Shown: positions 17,737-26,815, counted from the first letter of the stretch. The stretch: 52,058 nt of DNA from Bacteroidetes bacterium UBA2364 (GCA_002344075.1 DDTM01000035.1:1-52058); one strand, 5' to 3'. Notes: generated from the sequence alone by a model not told the origin. Translations and numbers: made by a program.

Positions 17737-17858
17737 ATGAAATATATCAAAAACTCAAGCAAGAATGACTACCGTCAACAAGATGCGGCGTTCGGTAACG
17801 CAAGGGTAATATGTGGCTAATCATTTCGCAATCTCGGAAGTCTATCTTCACATAAAAT

Positions 17859-18323
17859 ATGACGCAAGCCCTATACATGTCTGGAAATATTCTCTATGTC
17901 CCTGCCCGCAATCTCCGGAACCCGATACAAACCGAGTTTCTGGCAGCCGAAGGCTTTGTTTTTTACCAAATCCGGCACGGAGAAGAGAAAGTACCCGAAC
18001 AATGGTCATCGGAGCCTTATGTCATCTTATTAGAAATGGAGGCTTTTGATCCGGAATTTATCCGGAATGTCCCTCAATTTAGGGCTGCACTGGGTGCGTA
18101 TCGTATTCCAATATTGGCGCTCGTAGGCCCTACGCGGCTACCACTTCCGCAAGAAGCCATTCGTCAAGAAGCCGAGGCATTAGACAGTGGAATAGATGCG
18201 TATTTGCAAAAGCCGATTTCCTTTACACGATTGGTAGCGCGGCTTCGAGTCCTGCTTCGCCGCACACCCACTCCTTCTAACCCCCTTTATTCATGCCAGC
18301 ACGCCCCCACAATACCGCGTTAG
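17859..18323 (+). CDS. degenerate receiver-domain protein
   Basis: The 154-residue protein folds like a CheY receiver by pattern but has lost most active-site residues. The N-terminal acidic pair is absent ('ILYVPARN'). The phospho-acceptor Asp is replaced by Glu 59 ('VILLEMEAFDP'), and the conserved Thr/Ser position reads Val ('ILALVGP'). Only the switch Lys is kept (K118 in 'AYLQKPIS'). The C-terminal 'LVARLRVLLRRT' matches the end of OmpR-type receivers. It lacks a DNA-binding domain. Its last 31 nt overlap the start of the OmpR-type regulator at 18293, so translation is probably coupled. It may act as a constitutive or phosphorylation-independent partner of that regulator. Confidence 0.75.
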   Translation: MTQALYMSGNILYVPARNLRNPIQTEFLAAEGFVFYQIRHGEEKVPEQWSSEPYVILLEMEAFDPEFIRNVPQFRAALGAYRIPILALVGPTRLPLPQEAIRQEAEALDSGIDAYLQKPISFTRLVARLRVLLRRTPTPSNPLYSCQHAPTIPR

Positions 18324-19003
18324 CCACCATCTTACTCATAGACGATGAACCGGATATACTGGAATTGCTGAAGTATAACCTCAACAAAGCCGGATATGCC
18401 ACCCAATTGGCCTTTAATGGTGCCGAAGGCTTGGAAAAAACGCGCAAGATAAAGCCCGATCTCGTGATCTTAGATATCATGATGCCCGGATTAGATGGCG
18501 TTTTTGTATGCAAGGCCATTCGGGCCGAAGAACCTATTGCCCATACGCCTATTATCATGCTTACAGCAAAGATGAATGAGGAAAGCGAGGTATTGGGCCT
18601 GGAAGCTGGAGCGGATGATTACCTAACCAAGCCCGTATCTCCGCGTTTGCTCGTCAGTCGGGTGCAGGCTGTTTTGCGGCGCACCCAGAAATTGGTGGAT
18701 GGCCCGCAAGTCCTACAATTTCCGGATATTGAAATCAACCGAGAAGAATACGTGGTTCGCCTGCAAGGAAAACCTATCAAACTGCCCAAGAAAGAATTTG
18801 AACTTTTGTTTTTACTCGCCTCTCATCCGGGAACGGTTTTTACCCGCGATGAACTACTGGAAGAAATCTGGGGGAGTGACGTCTATGTGGTGGTACGAAC
18901 CGTAGATGTACACGTCCGAAAAATCCGCCGTAAGATCGGCGAAACGCGAATTGAGACCGTAAAAGGAGTAGGATATAAATTTATTACACCAACAATTGGT
19001 TAA
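18293..19003 (+). CDS. OmpR/PhoB-family response regulator
   Basis: The 236-residue regulator has an intact receiver: acidic residues D17, D18 and E19 ('LIDDEPD'), phospho-acceptor D61 ('LVILDIMMPGLDG'), T91 ('PIIMLTAK') and K113 ('YLTKPVS'). A winged-helix DNA-binding domain follows (about 140-234: 'LPKKEFELLFLLASHPG', 'RTVDVHVRKIRRKIG', 'VKGVGYKF'). It starts inside the end of the degenerate receiver gene in another frame. No sensor kinase is adjacent on either side, so its partner is elsewhere. A hairpin (GAGAAGC/GCTTCTC, 19018-19036) follows the stop but lacks a T-tract. Confidence 0.92.
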   Translation: MPARPHNTALATILLIDDEPDILELLKYNLNKAGYATQLAFNGAEGLEKTRKIKPDLVILDIMMPGLDGVFVCKAIRAEEPIAHTPIIMLTAKMNEESEVLGLEAGADDYLTKPVSPRLLVSRVQAVLRRTQKLVDGPQVLQFPDIEINREEYVVRLQGKPIKLPKKEFELLFLLASHPGTVFTRDELLEEIWGSDVYVVVRTVDVHVRKIRRKIGETRIETVKGVGYKFITPTIG

Positions 19004-19190
19004 GCTATAAAAGTGAGGAGAAGCATCCCGCTTCTCGGAAAAGTAAAAGAACAGATTTTTACACATCATTATCAGCATAGACATTCGGTTACTGTATCCC
19101 AAGTTCCCATTACGGGTGGCTACCCCCATGCCCCACTGCCCTCCATATACTATAGTTGTTTGAGAAAGTCTTTCTGAGTACATTTAGAAT

Positions 19191-19202
19191 GTAAGCGCTT
19201 AC
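19191..19202. promoter_or_regulatory. LacI-family-type operator O1
   Basis: GTAAGCGCTTAC is a perfect 12-bp palindrome with the central CG typical of LacI/GalR-family operators (such as MalR or CcpA-like sites). It lies 115 bp before the amylase ATG. A near-identical second site is centred 44 bp downstream, about four helical turns away, which suits cooperative or looped repression. No LacI-family gene is in the window. Confidence 0.7.
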
Positions 19203-19234
19203 TTCATTTGTCACAATCTCCATAATTGATAGGT

Positions 19235-19246
19235 GTAAGCGCTTTC
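19235..19246. promoter_or_regulatory. LacI-family-type operator O2
   Basis: GTAAGCGCTTTC differs from O1 by a single base (A to T at position 11), and its core AAGCGCTT is identical. It is 71 bp upstream of the amylase ATG. Paired with O1, it suggests sugar-responsive control of the whole GH13/transport operon. Confidence 0.68.
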
Positions 19247-19316
19247 TCTTTTAGACGATTTTACCTTATATTTACCAAAAACCACTCGACAGAAAGAATC
19301 TTAAACCCCATATCCT

Positions 19317-22139
19317 ATGCTAAAACGCTGGCTTGGCTTGTGCATATTGCTTCTGGCCCCGTGGGCCCTTACTGCCCAAACAATCAATGTGACCTTCCGC
19401 TACATTCCAGAGCCTAATGCAGCGCCGCCCGTTCGGGTTTTTGTCCCCGGACAATTTAATAATTGGGGGCCGAATGCTTCGGGTGTAATTGCGGCAGGAG
19501 CTGTGTCGCAGATGGACTTGGATGCCTCTGGTGCATTTTACAAAAAGACCATTTCGCTTACCGCTGGGCAATCGTATATGTATAAGATGCACCTACATCT
19601 TAACACTTCAGGGACCAGTAATTCTTGGATCTCGGACCCTTTGAACCCCAAAACCAATCCAGCAGATAACAATAATTCGGTTTTGGATGTCACGAACCCA
19701 ATCGCTTTCCAACCAGCCCGCGAAGCCAATACTTCTGGACAAATCAAGGCATTTTCGGTGGGGCTTTTCTCCTCGAAAACGATTACTAAAATAGACTATG
19801 AATTAAACGGGGTTGCTTATACCGACGGCTTGGCGCATTTTGATGCCACGACAGGAATTTTTAGGTATGTACCTACGGCGCCGCTACCTTCTGGCACTGG
19901 TTTTAAAGTTACATTGACGGATGCCGACGGTAAAACCGCCACTGCCGAGTTGAAATCGGAGGCAAAACCCGTCGTTACCAAAGCGCCACGTCCGGGTGGT
20001 ATGGTAGAGGGGGTAAATTACCATTCGGGCGCACCTACAGAAGCCACCTTTGTGTTGTACGCACCGAAGAAGGAATATGTATATGTGATCGGAGACTTTA
20101 ACAATTGGGAAGCGCGTCCGGAGTATCTGATGAAAAAAGACTCTACCGCTGTTGACCGTGTTTATTGGTGGCTAAAAATTACGGGTCTTACGCCCGGTGT
20201 AGAATATGCGTATCAGTATTATGTGGATGGTAAAATAAAGGTGGCAGATCCCTTTGCTACCAAAATCTTAGATCCTTTTAATGATGGCTTTATTCCCTCT
20301 TCCAATTATCCGAACCTGAAGGCATATCCAAATGGTAAAACGGAGTATGACGTTTCCGTACTTCAAACCAATAAGGCAGCTTATAACTGGACTGCAACGG
20401 GTTATCAACGTCCAAAACAGAGCGAGTTGGTGATTTACGAACTGCTGGTTCGAGATTTTACGGAAAAGCGTTCCTATCAATCGGTTATTGATACCCTTGG
20501 TTATTTACAAAAGTTGGGCGTCAATGCAATTCAACTAATGCCCGTTCAAGAATTTGACGGCAACTCATCTTGGGGCTACAATCCAAAGTTCTATTTTGCA
20601 CCGGATAAGTATTATGGTACTGCGGAGGCCCTTAAAAAACTGATTGACGAGTGCCATAAACGGAATATGGCGGTGATTATAGACGTCGTATATAACCATC
20701 AAACTGGATCTTCGCCTTTTGCACGGTTATATAATGCAAGCCAGAAAGGAGACCCTGCGGCAGCCATTACCGCAGATAACTACTGGTTGAATACGACTGC
20801 CAAGCATCCCTATAATGTATTTAATGACGCCAATCACGAAGCCTGGCAAATGCAAGAACTGATGGATCGGGCAAACGCTTATTGGCTCAATGAATTTAAC
20901 GTAGATGGCTTCCGATTCGATCTTTCAAAAGGGTTTACCCAAACCGTCAGTACCGAGGCGACAATGGGCAATTATGATGCCTCACGGGTGCGCATCCTTA
21001 AACGAATGGCAGATGCCATCTGGCGTACCGACCCTACCGCCTATGTCATCTTAGAACACTTTGCAGAAAACCGTGAGGAAAAGGAACTGGCTGACTATGG
21101 TACTACTGCCGATAAACCCGGGATGATGCTCTGGGGCAATGCAAATGGAAACTTTAATGAAGCGACAATGGGGTATCATGATGGTGGGAAATCCAATTTT
21201 GAATGGGCCTATTTCGGACAGCGAGGATGGAACAAAGCCAATCTTATCTCATACATGGAAAGCCACGACGAAGAGCGGCTCATGGTCAAAAACCTACTGT
21301 ATGGTAATGCGCTGGGGGATTACAAGATCAAGGACTTGTGGGTGGCAATTGAGCGCATGAAAGCCGCTGGTGCAATGTTTTTCACCGTTCCAGGCCCAAA
21401 AATGATCTGGCAATTTGGCGAATTGGGCTATGATTTTGCCATAGATTACAATGGCCGCACCGGCGAGAAACCAGTACGTTGGACCTATGCCAAAGACGAG
21501 ACCCGATATCGTTTATACAAAACATGGGCAGCAATCATTAATATGCGACGCGCCAATCCCGTATTTCATGACCCCGAAACCGTTGTCTCGCAATCCTTGA
21601 ACTTACCCGTTAAGCGTATAAACCTGACCCATCCAACCATGAAAGCAACCATTGTGGCCAATTTCAGCGTGACTACGATGTCGGTAAACCCCAATTTTCA
21701 GCAAACGGGAACTTGGTACGATTTCTTTAGCGGGAATGCACTAAATGTAACGAATACCCAAGAAGGTATTTCGCTCTTGCCGGGTGAATTCCGGATTTAT
21801 ACCACCCAGCCATTGCCCACGCCAGAGCCTGGTCTTATTCGTGTGGCAACCGAAATGGATACGGCTCATATTCCGGATGCCTTCACCCTACAACCCAATT
21901 ATCCAAACCCGTTTAATCCATCCACAACCCTTTCGTTTAGCCTTCCGAGAACCTCCGATGTGGTATTTGAAGTGTTTGATGCCGTAGGTCGAAAAGTGGC
22001 TGTGGTGGCGAAAGGTTTGTATGCAGCGGGAACTCATCGGGTTATTTTTGATGCACTCGGCCTGCCAAGTGGTTTGTATGTGGCGCGGCTCCAAGCCGGA
22101 AATGTGGTAAAAACACAAAAACTAACCTTGGTTAAATGA
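19317..22139 (+). CDS. secreted GH13 alpha-amylase with sorting/FlgD-like C terminus
   Basis: The 940-residue enzyme has a signal peptide (cleaved near LTA-Q, residue 20), an N-terminal E-set/starch-binding-like domain ('VFVPGQFNNWGP'), and a second such domain ('VYVIGDFNNWEARPEYL', about 250). The GH13 barrel covers about 350-770. GH13 regions are 'AVIIDVVYNH' (I, near 450), 'VDGFRFDLSKG' with the nucleophile Asp (II, near 530), 'ILEHFAEN' with the acid/base Glu (III, near 580) and 'MESHDEERL' (IV, near 647). The last 90 residues contain 'NYPNPFNPSTTL' and end 'VKTQKLTLVK', a FlgD-like/type A C-terminal sorting domain common in Bacteroidota and relatives. It degrades starch or glycogen outside the cell and heads the maltodextrin operon. 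Confidence 0.92.
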   Translation: MLKRWLGLCILLLAPWALTAQTINVTFRYIPEPNAAPPVRVFVPGQFNNWGPNASGVIAAGAVSQMDLDASGAFYKKTISLTAGQSYMYKMHLHLNTSGTSNSWISDPLNPKTNPADNNNSVLDVTNPIAFQPAREANTSGQIKAFSVGLFSSKTITKIDYELNGVAYTDGLAHFDATTGIFRYVPTAPLPSGTGFKVTLTDADGKTATAELKSEAKPVVTKAPRPGGMVEGVNYHSGAPTEATFVLYAPKKEYVYVIGDFNNWEARPEYLMKKDSTAVDRVYWWLKITGLTPGVEYAYQYYVDGKIKVADPFATKILDPFNDGFIPSSNYPNLKAYPNGKTEYDVSVLQTNKAAYNWTATGYQRPKQSELVIYELLVRDFTEKRSYQSVIDTLGYLQKLGVNAIQLMPVQEFDGNSSWGYNPKFYFAPDKYYGTAEALKKLIDECHKRNMAVIIDVVYNHQTGSSPFARLYNASQKGDPAAAITADNYWLNTTAKHPYNVFNDANHEAWQMQELMDRANAYWLNEFNVDGFRFDLSKGFTQTVSTEATMGNYDASRVRILKRMADAIWRTDPTAYVILEHFAENREEKELADYGTTADKPGMMLWGNANGNFNEATMGYHDGGKSNFEWAYFGQRGWNKANLISYMESHDEERLMVKNLLYGNALGDYKIKDLWVAIERMKAAGAMFFTVPGPKMIWQFGELGYDFAIDYNGRTGEKPVRWTYAKDETRYRLYKTWAAIINMRRANPVFHDPETVVSQSLNLPVKRINLTHPTMKATIVANFSVTTMSVNPNFQQTGTWYDFFSGNALNVTNTQEGISLLPGEFRIYTTQPLPTPEPGLIRVATEMDTAHIPDAFTLQPNYPNPFNPSTTLSFSLPRTSDVVFEVFDAVGRKVAVVAKGLYAAGTHRVIFDALGLPSGLYVARLQAGNVVKTQKLTLVK

Positions 22140-22168
22140 CCATCATGGCCCTATAAACCCACTACTCC

Positions 22169-23980
22169 ATGAAAACGTTATTTTTCCTCTTACTTTGCCT
22201 GCCCTTTCCCCTCGTTGCACAAACCCAAGTGCCGGAATGGGCCAAAAAAGTTATTTGGTACCAGATTTTTCCTGAACGATTCCGAGATGGTGATTCAAAA
22301 AATCAGCCTATTCGCGAATCCATCGAATACCATGATATTGCACCTTCCACTTGGCAGCCTGCACGCTGGACAGGGGATTGGTATGAACGGGTGGGCTGGG
22401 AACTGGAAAGCAAAAGTTTCTATGATCCTATGGTTTTTCAGCGACGATATGGCGGAGACTTGCAAGGGGTCTTGGAAAAACTGCCGTACCTGTCGGAATT
22501 GGGGATAACAGGAATCTATTTTAATCCGGTGTTTTTTGCCCGGTCTATGCATAAATATGATGCTTCCTCTTTTCACCATATCGAACCCTATTTTGGTCCC
22601 GACCCCGAGGGCGATCTTGCGCTGATTGCTTCGGAAACGGCAGATCCCGCTACTTGGAAGTGGACAACAGCGGATAAGCTATTTCTGCATTTGGTGAAAG
22701 AAGCACATGAACGCGGAATTCGGGTGATTATAGATGGGGTATTTAACCACTCCGGACGTGACTTTTTTGCGTTTAAAAACCTGATTCAATTACAAGAGAA
22801 ATCACCGTACAAAGATTGGTACATTGTTAAATCGTTTGATAACCCACGTACACCCGAAAATGAATTTAAATATAAAGGGTGGTGGGATGTAGAGGCACTG
22901 CCTGTTTTTGCCGACACACCCGATGGAAAAGACTTGCATCCAGAAGTAAAACAGCATATTCTTGCGATTACCAAACGTTGGATGGATCCAAACGGAGACG
23001 GTGACCCCGTAGATGGCATTGATGGCTGGCGTTTGGATGTGGCAGATGAAGTACCTGTGGGGTTTTGGACAGACTGGAATGCGTATGTCCGAAAATTGAA
23101 CCCTAATGCCATTACCATCACCGAGGTTTGGCATAAAGCCCACTCTTTGGTGACCGATGGGGGGTTTACGGCCAGCATGAACTATGAAGGATTTGCCATT
23201 CCCGTACACGACTATCTAATTGATGGACGGATCAAAACTTCTGAATTCACCGAACGGCTTGTGAAACATGTGACGGAGTATGTGGGAGAACGTCCGTTTG
23301 CCATGCAAAACCTTACGGATTCACATGACACCGACCGATTGGCCTCTATGATTGTAAATGCAGACAAAGAACCATACGATCGTGCCAATTCGCCACGATG
23401 GATGCCCCAGTACAAAATTCGGCAACCCCAACAACAAGAGCGGCATCGCCAACGCCTAATTGAACTTTTTCGGTTCACCATGTTAGGAGCACCAATGATC
23501 TATTACGGCACCGAAGCGGGTATGTGGGGTGGGGATGATCCCGATGACCGAAAGCCCATGCTCTGGGAGGACTTGGAATATGACGACGAAGCCATAGATC
23601 CGCGTGGAGTTGCTCGAACCCCAGACCCCAACCGCTTCGATCAAGTTATTTTTGGTTTTTATCAAAGTATGATTGCGTTTCGTAAACGCTTTCCAGTATT
23701 TTCAAATGGCGATTTTTCGATCCTTTACGTGAATGACCAGCAACCTGCGTTCGCTTTTGGTCGAAAAGATCCTATGGGCAACCAAGCGGTGGTCGCGATC
23801 AATCCCAGCAAGGCGCCGCACACCATCCGGGTACAGGCCAAAGACTACCGAAAAATTCAGGTACCTGCTGTTGTGGCTCCGGGCGAAACCGTTAGTGCTT
23901 CGTTGCGGGATGGCTGGCTGACCATCCATATTCCTCCAGAATCAGGTGCTGTTTTTGTACTTTCAAAACGTAGCCCTTAA
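22169..23980 (+). CDS. exported GH13 neopullulanase/cyclomaltodextrinase-like enzyme
   Basis: The 603-residue protein has a signal peptide (MKTLFFLLLCLPFPLVAQ) and a GH13 domain starting 'WAKKVIWYQIFPERFRDGD'. The catalytic regions are 'RVIIDGVFNHSG' (I), 'IDGWRLDVADEV' (II, nucleophile Asp), 'ITEVWHKA' (III, acid/base Glu) and 'TDSHDTDRLASM' (IV). The YQIFPERF start and the 'GWRLDVADE' form are typical of the neopullulanase/cyclomaltodextrinase/maltogenic amylase group, which cut short oligosaccharides. Export suggests a periplasmic role after the amylase at 19317 has cut the polymer. It lies 29 bp downstream of that gene and 53 bp upstream of the binding protein. Confidence 0.9.
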   Translation: MKTLFFLLLCLPFPLVAQTQVPEWAKKVIWYQIFPERFRDGDSKNQPIRESIEYHDIAPSTWQPARWTGDWYERVGWELESKSFYDPMVFQRRYGGDLQGVLEKLPYLSELGITGIYFNPVFFARSMHKYDASSFHHIEPYFGPDPEGDLALIASETADPATWKWTTADKLFLHLVKEAHERGIRVIIDGVFNHSGRDFFAFKNLIQLQEKSPYKDWYIVKSFDNPRTPENEFKYKGWWDVEALPVFADTPDGKDLHPEVKQHILAITKRWMDPNGDGDPVDGIDGWRLDVADEVPVGFWTDWNAYVRKLNPNAITITEVWHKAHSLVTDGGFTASMNYEGFAIPVHDYLIDGRIKTSEFTERLVKHVTEYVGERPFAMQNLTDSHDTDRLASMIVNADKEPYDRANSPRWMPQYKIRQPQQQERHRQRLIELFRFTMLGAPMIYYGTEAGMWGGDDPDDRKPMLWEDLEYDDEAIDPRGVARTPDPNRFDQVIFGFYQSMIAFRKRFPVFSNGDFSILYVNDQQPAFAFGRKDPMGNQAVVAINPSKAPHTIRVQAKDYRKIQVPAVVAPGETVSASLRDGWLTIHIPPESGAVFVLSKRSP

Positions 23981-24033
23981 CATTATCTTGATTTTGAAAA
24001 GAGAAGTTTTTCCATTTTTAAGACAAACTGTTT

Positions 24034-25278
24034 ATGTTAAAGTATCTGATCGGAGTTTGTGTCTTGGCGGCCCTCATTTTTTTGGGTTTCTCAACAGTCT
24101 CGCGCAAACAAGATGGGCCTATTCGCATTCGTGTATGGCACCAAAAAGACCTATCTGAACGCAACCTGATGATCCAGCAGGTGAAGCGGTACAATGCCTT
24201 GAACAAAGATCATCAGGTGGAAATTTTGTGGAAGGAAAACGAGGAACTTCGGAGTAATTACATCATTGCAGCCATGGGCGGAACCGGCCCCGACATTCTC
24301 TATGGCCCATCGGATAATATTGGCGTTTTAAGCCTCACAAAAACGATTCAACCCTTAGACAGTGTCTTTAATACCACGTTTTGGAACCGATACACGCCCG
24401 ATGCTGCTGCTGTGTATGAGGGCAAAAAATGGTCGGTCGCAGACCAAGTGGGCAACCACCTTACCCTTGTTTACAACAAAAAAATGGTTCCAAATCCTCC
24501 AAAAACCTTGGATGAACTGATTGCCTTGGGTAAAAAACTGACCAAAGATACCAATGGGGATGGGAACCCAGATCAATACGCCATCGTCTGGAATTATCGT
24601 GAACCATTTTTCTTTGTGCCTTTTCTGACGGCTTTTGGGGGGTGGGTGATTGACGAAAAAACAGGCAATCCAACATTAGACAACGATAAAACAGCCAATG
24701 CCATCCAGTTTATTCTAGATCTTCGGGATAAACATAAAATCATACCAAAGGAAATTGATTATGATACCGCTGAAACGCTTTTTAAAGAAGGGAAGGCTGG
24801 GATGGTTATTAATGGCCCGTGGGCATGGGGCGGATACAAAGATGCCAATTTAGACTTTGGCTTGGCAAAATTGCCCTTTAATAACCAAACTCAATTATGG
24901 GCAACTCCAACGGTTATGACCAAAGGATATTCTATTAATGTGAATGTTGGTCCCGACAAAATGCCCTACGTCCGCAAGGTAATCTCATTTCTAACTGGTG
25001 CGGATGTACAAACGGAAATGGTGAATAAACTCTCGACCATTCCGGTGTATAAATCTGTTTTTGACAAAGTAACCGCAAATCCACCTGTTTTACTCAAAGG
25101 GGCTATTGCGCAATACAAACAAAGCCGCCCGACGCCCACGAATCCGCGATTGCGGCAAATTTGGGACGGTATGCGAGGCCCATATCAATTGGTAATGAGT
25201 GGGGCCATTTCTGCCCGTAAAGGTGCCAAGGAAATGCAGGCCCAATGTAGTAAACTCATTGAAGACACGTATTTGTAA
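24034..25278 (+). CDS. maltodextrin-type extracellular solute-binding protein
   Basis: The 414-residue family 1 binding protein starts with a hydrophobic segment but has no lipobox Cys, so it is either cleaved and free in the periplasm or membrane-anchored by its N terminus. Motifs include 'RIRVWHQKDLSERNLM', 'GGTGPDILYGPSD', 'LTLVYNKKMVPNPPKTLDEL', 'DTNGDGNPDQYAIVW' and 'GKAGMVINGPWAWGGY', all typical of MalE-like proteins. It would deliver maltodextrins to the permeases encoded at 25900 and 26816. It is in the same operon as two GH13 enzymes. Confidence 0.9.
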   Translation: MLKYLIGVCVLAALIFLGFSTVSRKQDGPIRIRVWHQKDLSERNLMIQQVKRYNALNKDHQVEILWKENEELRSNYIIAAMGGTGPDILYGPSDNIGVLSLTKTIQPLDSVFNTTFWNRYTPDAAAVYEGKKWSVADQVGNHLTLVYNKKMVPNPPKTLDELIALGKKLTKDTNGDGNPDQYAIVWNYREPFFFVPFLTAFGGWVIDEKTGNPTLDNDKTANAIQFILDLRDKHKIIPKEIDYDTAETLFKEGKAGMVINGPWAWGGYKDANLDFGLAKLPFNNQTQLWATPTVMTKGYSINVNVGPDKMPYVRKVISFLTGADVQTEMVNKLSTIPVYKSVFDKVTANPPVLLKGAIAQYKQSRPTPTNPRLRQIWDGMRGPYQLVMSGAISARKGAKEMQAQCSKLIEDTYL

Positions 25279-25321
25279 AACCCTTATTCCCATACCCACA
25301 ACCAACTAAATAATTATTTTT

Positions 25322-25852
25322 ATGCGTTTTATTTTGAATATGGTTTGTGTTCTGTTTTTGGCCTCCGGGTCCCTCCTCGCTCAGAGCACGAATAAACCTT
25401 CCACGAAGCCTAACCCCAAACTTTCTGCTGCTCCCAAAGCGGCTAAACCTGTTGTAAAACCAGCGCCTAGTTCCGATGATACCGCTTCAGCCTTGTCCAG
25501 AGAAGCAGGCGAGCATCCAATTGATACCAAATTAAATACTTGTTTGGAAAAAAATCCTTCTACCGCAGGGATGATCCAGTGTTTAGATGAAGCCTATCGT
25601 GCATGGGACGGCCTACTGAACACCTCTTATAACGGCCTCTTGGCCACCCTGAAACCAGCCCAGCAAACCAAACTCCGCAACTTGCAACGGCAATGGATCA
25701 CATTCCGTGATGCAGAATTTGCGTTTATCAATGATTTTTACCCCACGCAAGGCACTATGTGGGTTCCCGTTCGTATGAGCGAGCGGGTAGATGTCGTCAA
25801 ATCCCGGGCCTTACAATTGTCTTCATACTTAGAAAGCCTTAAAACATTCTGA
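25322..25852 (+). CDS. exported LprI/DUF1311-family protein
   Basis: The 176-residue protein has a signal peptide (ending SLLAQ), a Lys/Pro/Ala-rich linker (about 25-65) and a DUF1311 (LprI N-terminal) domain with the family pattern 'CLEKNPSTAGMIQCLDEAY', 'WDGLLNTSYNGLLATL', 'LRNLQRQWITFRDAEF'. The two N-terminal Cys are present; the later family Cys after FRDAE is Phe here. LprI-type domains have been linked to lysozyme inhibition in mycobacteria, but the general role is unknown. The gene sits between the binding-protein and permease genes of the maltodextrin operon, with 43 bp and 47 bp gaps, so it is almost certainly co-transcribed. Confidence 0.82.
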   Translation: MRFILNMVCVLFLASGSLLAQSTNKPSTKPNPKLSAAPKAAKPVVKPAPSSDDTASALSREAGEHPIDTKLNTCLEKNPSTAGMIQCLDEAYRAWDGLLNTSYNGLLATLKPAQQTKLRNLQRQWITFRDAEFAFINDFYPTQGTMWVPVRMSERVDVVKSRALQLSSYLESLKTF

Positions 25853-25899
25853 AGTAGATAAGTTTTTTTTATCCTTGCTCAGCATCAATCCAACACTTC

Positions 25900-26799
25900 A
25901 TGTTTAACCTAAGCGAAAAGGCGCGCTACAATTGGTTCCTTGTCTTCCTCATGGGGCCTGCTACGGTTTTGGTACTAGCCGTTGTAGCGTATCCGTTTTT
26001 CTATAATGTGTTTTTGTCGCTATCCAATGCGAACATCTATCACATTAAAGATTGGCGGCTCATCGGCTTACAGCAATACCTTTCTGTTTTTCGGGAACCT
26101 CTTTTCTGGGAAATTTTGCTTAAGACCGTCATATGGACGGCGGTAAACGTGATTTTCCATGTGGGGATTGGGGTTTTTCTGGCCGTGGTCCTCAACCAGA
26201 AGTTTATTAAATTAAAGCCCATCTGGCGGGTGATTCTAATTATCCCTTGGGCATTGCCCCAGTATATTGTGGCCCTTACATGGCGTGGCATGTTTAACTA
26301 TGAGTATGGTGCAATCAACCTGTTGCTTAAGTATTTTGGGCTTTCGCAAACGGGGGTAACTTGGCTTACTTCGCCCTTCGAGGCATTCCTGGCGGTCATT
26401 ATTACCAATATTTGGCTCGGATTTCCGTTTATGATGGTGGTTGCTCTGGGTGGCTTACAATCCATTCCGGCAGAGTTATACGAAGCGGCAGATGTGGATG
26501 GCGCCTCGGCGTGGCGCAAGTTTTGGGCTGTGACGGCTCCTTTGCTCAAACCTGTTATGTTACCCGCCATTACACTTGGCACTGTATGGACGTTTAATAA
26601 TATCAATGTGGTTTGGTTGGTCTCTAACTCCGGAGAACCCAATGATCAGACCCACATTTTGGTTTCTTACGTCTATAAAGCCGCATTTAATATGTACCGG
26701 TTTGGATGGGCTGCTGCATTCTCGATGGTAATATTCATGATTTTGTTCACCTTCAATCGGCTGGTGCTGCGTAAAGCGCAATCCAATGAAGTTTATTGA
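25900..26799 (+). CDS. maltodextrin ABC transporter permease, MalF type
   Basis: The 299-residue integral membrane protein has six predicted membrane segments and the EAA loop 'LYEAADVDGASAWRKFWAVTAPLL' (about residue 195-218) that docks onto the ATPase. It is the short MalF form without the large periplasmic insert of E. coli MalF. Its end overlaps the frame of the next permease gene. No ATPase gene follows, so a shared MalK/MsmK-like ATPase encoded elsewhere must power it. Confidence 0.92.
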   Translation: MFNLSEKARYNWFLVFLMGPATVLVLAVVAYPFFYNVFLSLSNANIYHIKDWRLIGLQQYLSVFREPLFWEILLKTVIWTAVNVIFHVGIGVFLAVVLNQKFIKLKPIWRVILIIPWALPQYIVALTWRGMFNYEYGAINLLLKYFGLSQTGVTWLTSPFEAFLAVIITNIWLGFPFMMVVALGGLQSIPAELYEAADVDGASAWRKFWAVTAPLLKPVMLPAITLGTVWTFNNINVVWLVSNSGEPNDQTHILVSYVYKAAFNMYRFGWAAAFSMVIFMILFTFNRLVLRKAQSNEVY

Positions 26800-26803
26800 T
26801 CTT

Positions 26804-26809
26804 AGGAGG
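26804..26809 (+). promoter_or_regulatory. Shine-Dalgarno site deciding the MalG-type start
   Basis: AGGAGG stands 6 nt before the ATG at 26816, an ideal ribosome binding site. It favours that start over the in-frame ATG at 26786, which would overlap the malF-type gene by 14 nt. Most genes in the window have no recognisable Shine-Dalgarno, so this one stands out. Confidence 0.7.
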
Positions 26810-26815
26810 TCTTTA

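Larger units (their letters stand above)
19004..19316 (+). other. upstream control region of the maltodextrin operon
   Basis: This 313-bp gap holds the hairpin after the response regulator (19018-19036) and two palindromic operators (19191-19202 and 19235-19246) in front of the amylase gene. No reading frame is convincing. The promoter probably lies around or between the operators, but no clear boxes were assigned. Confidence 0.6.
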
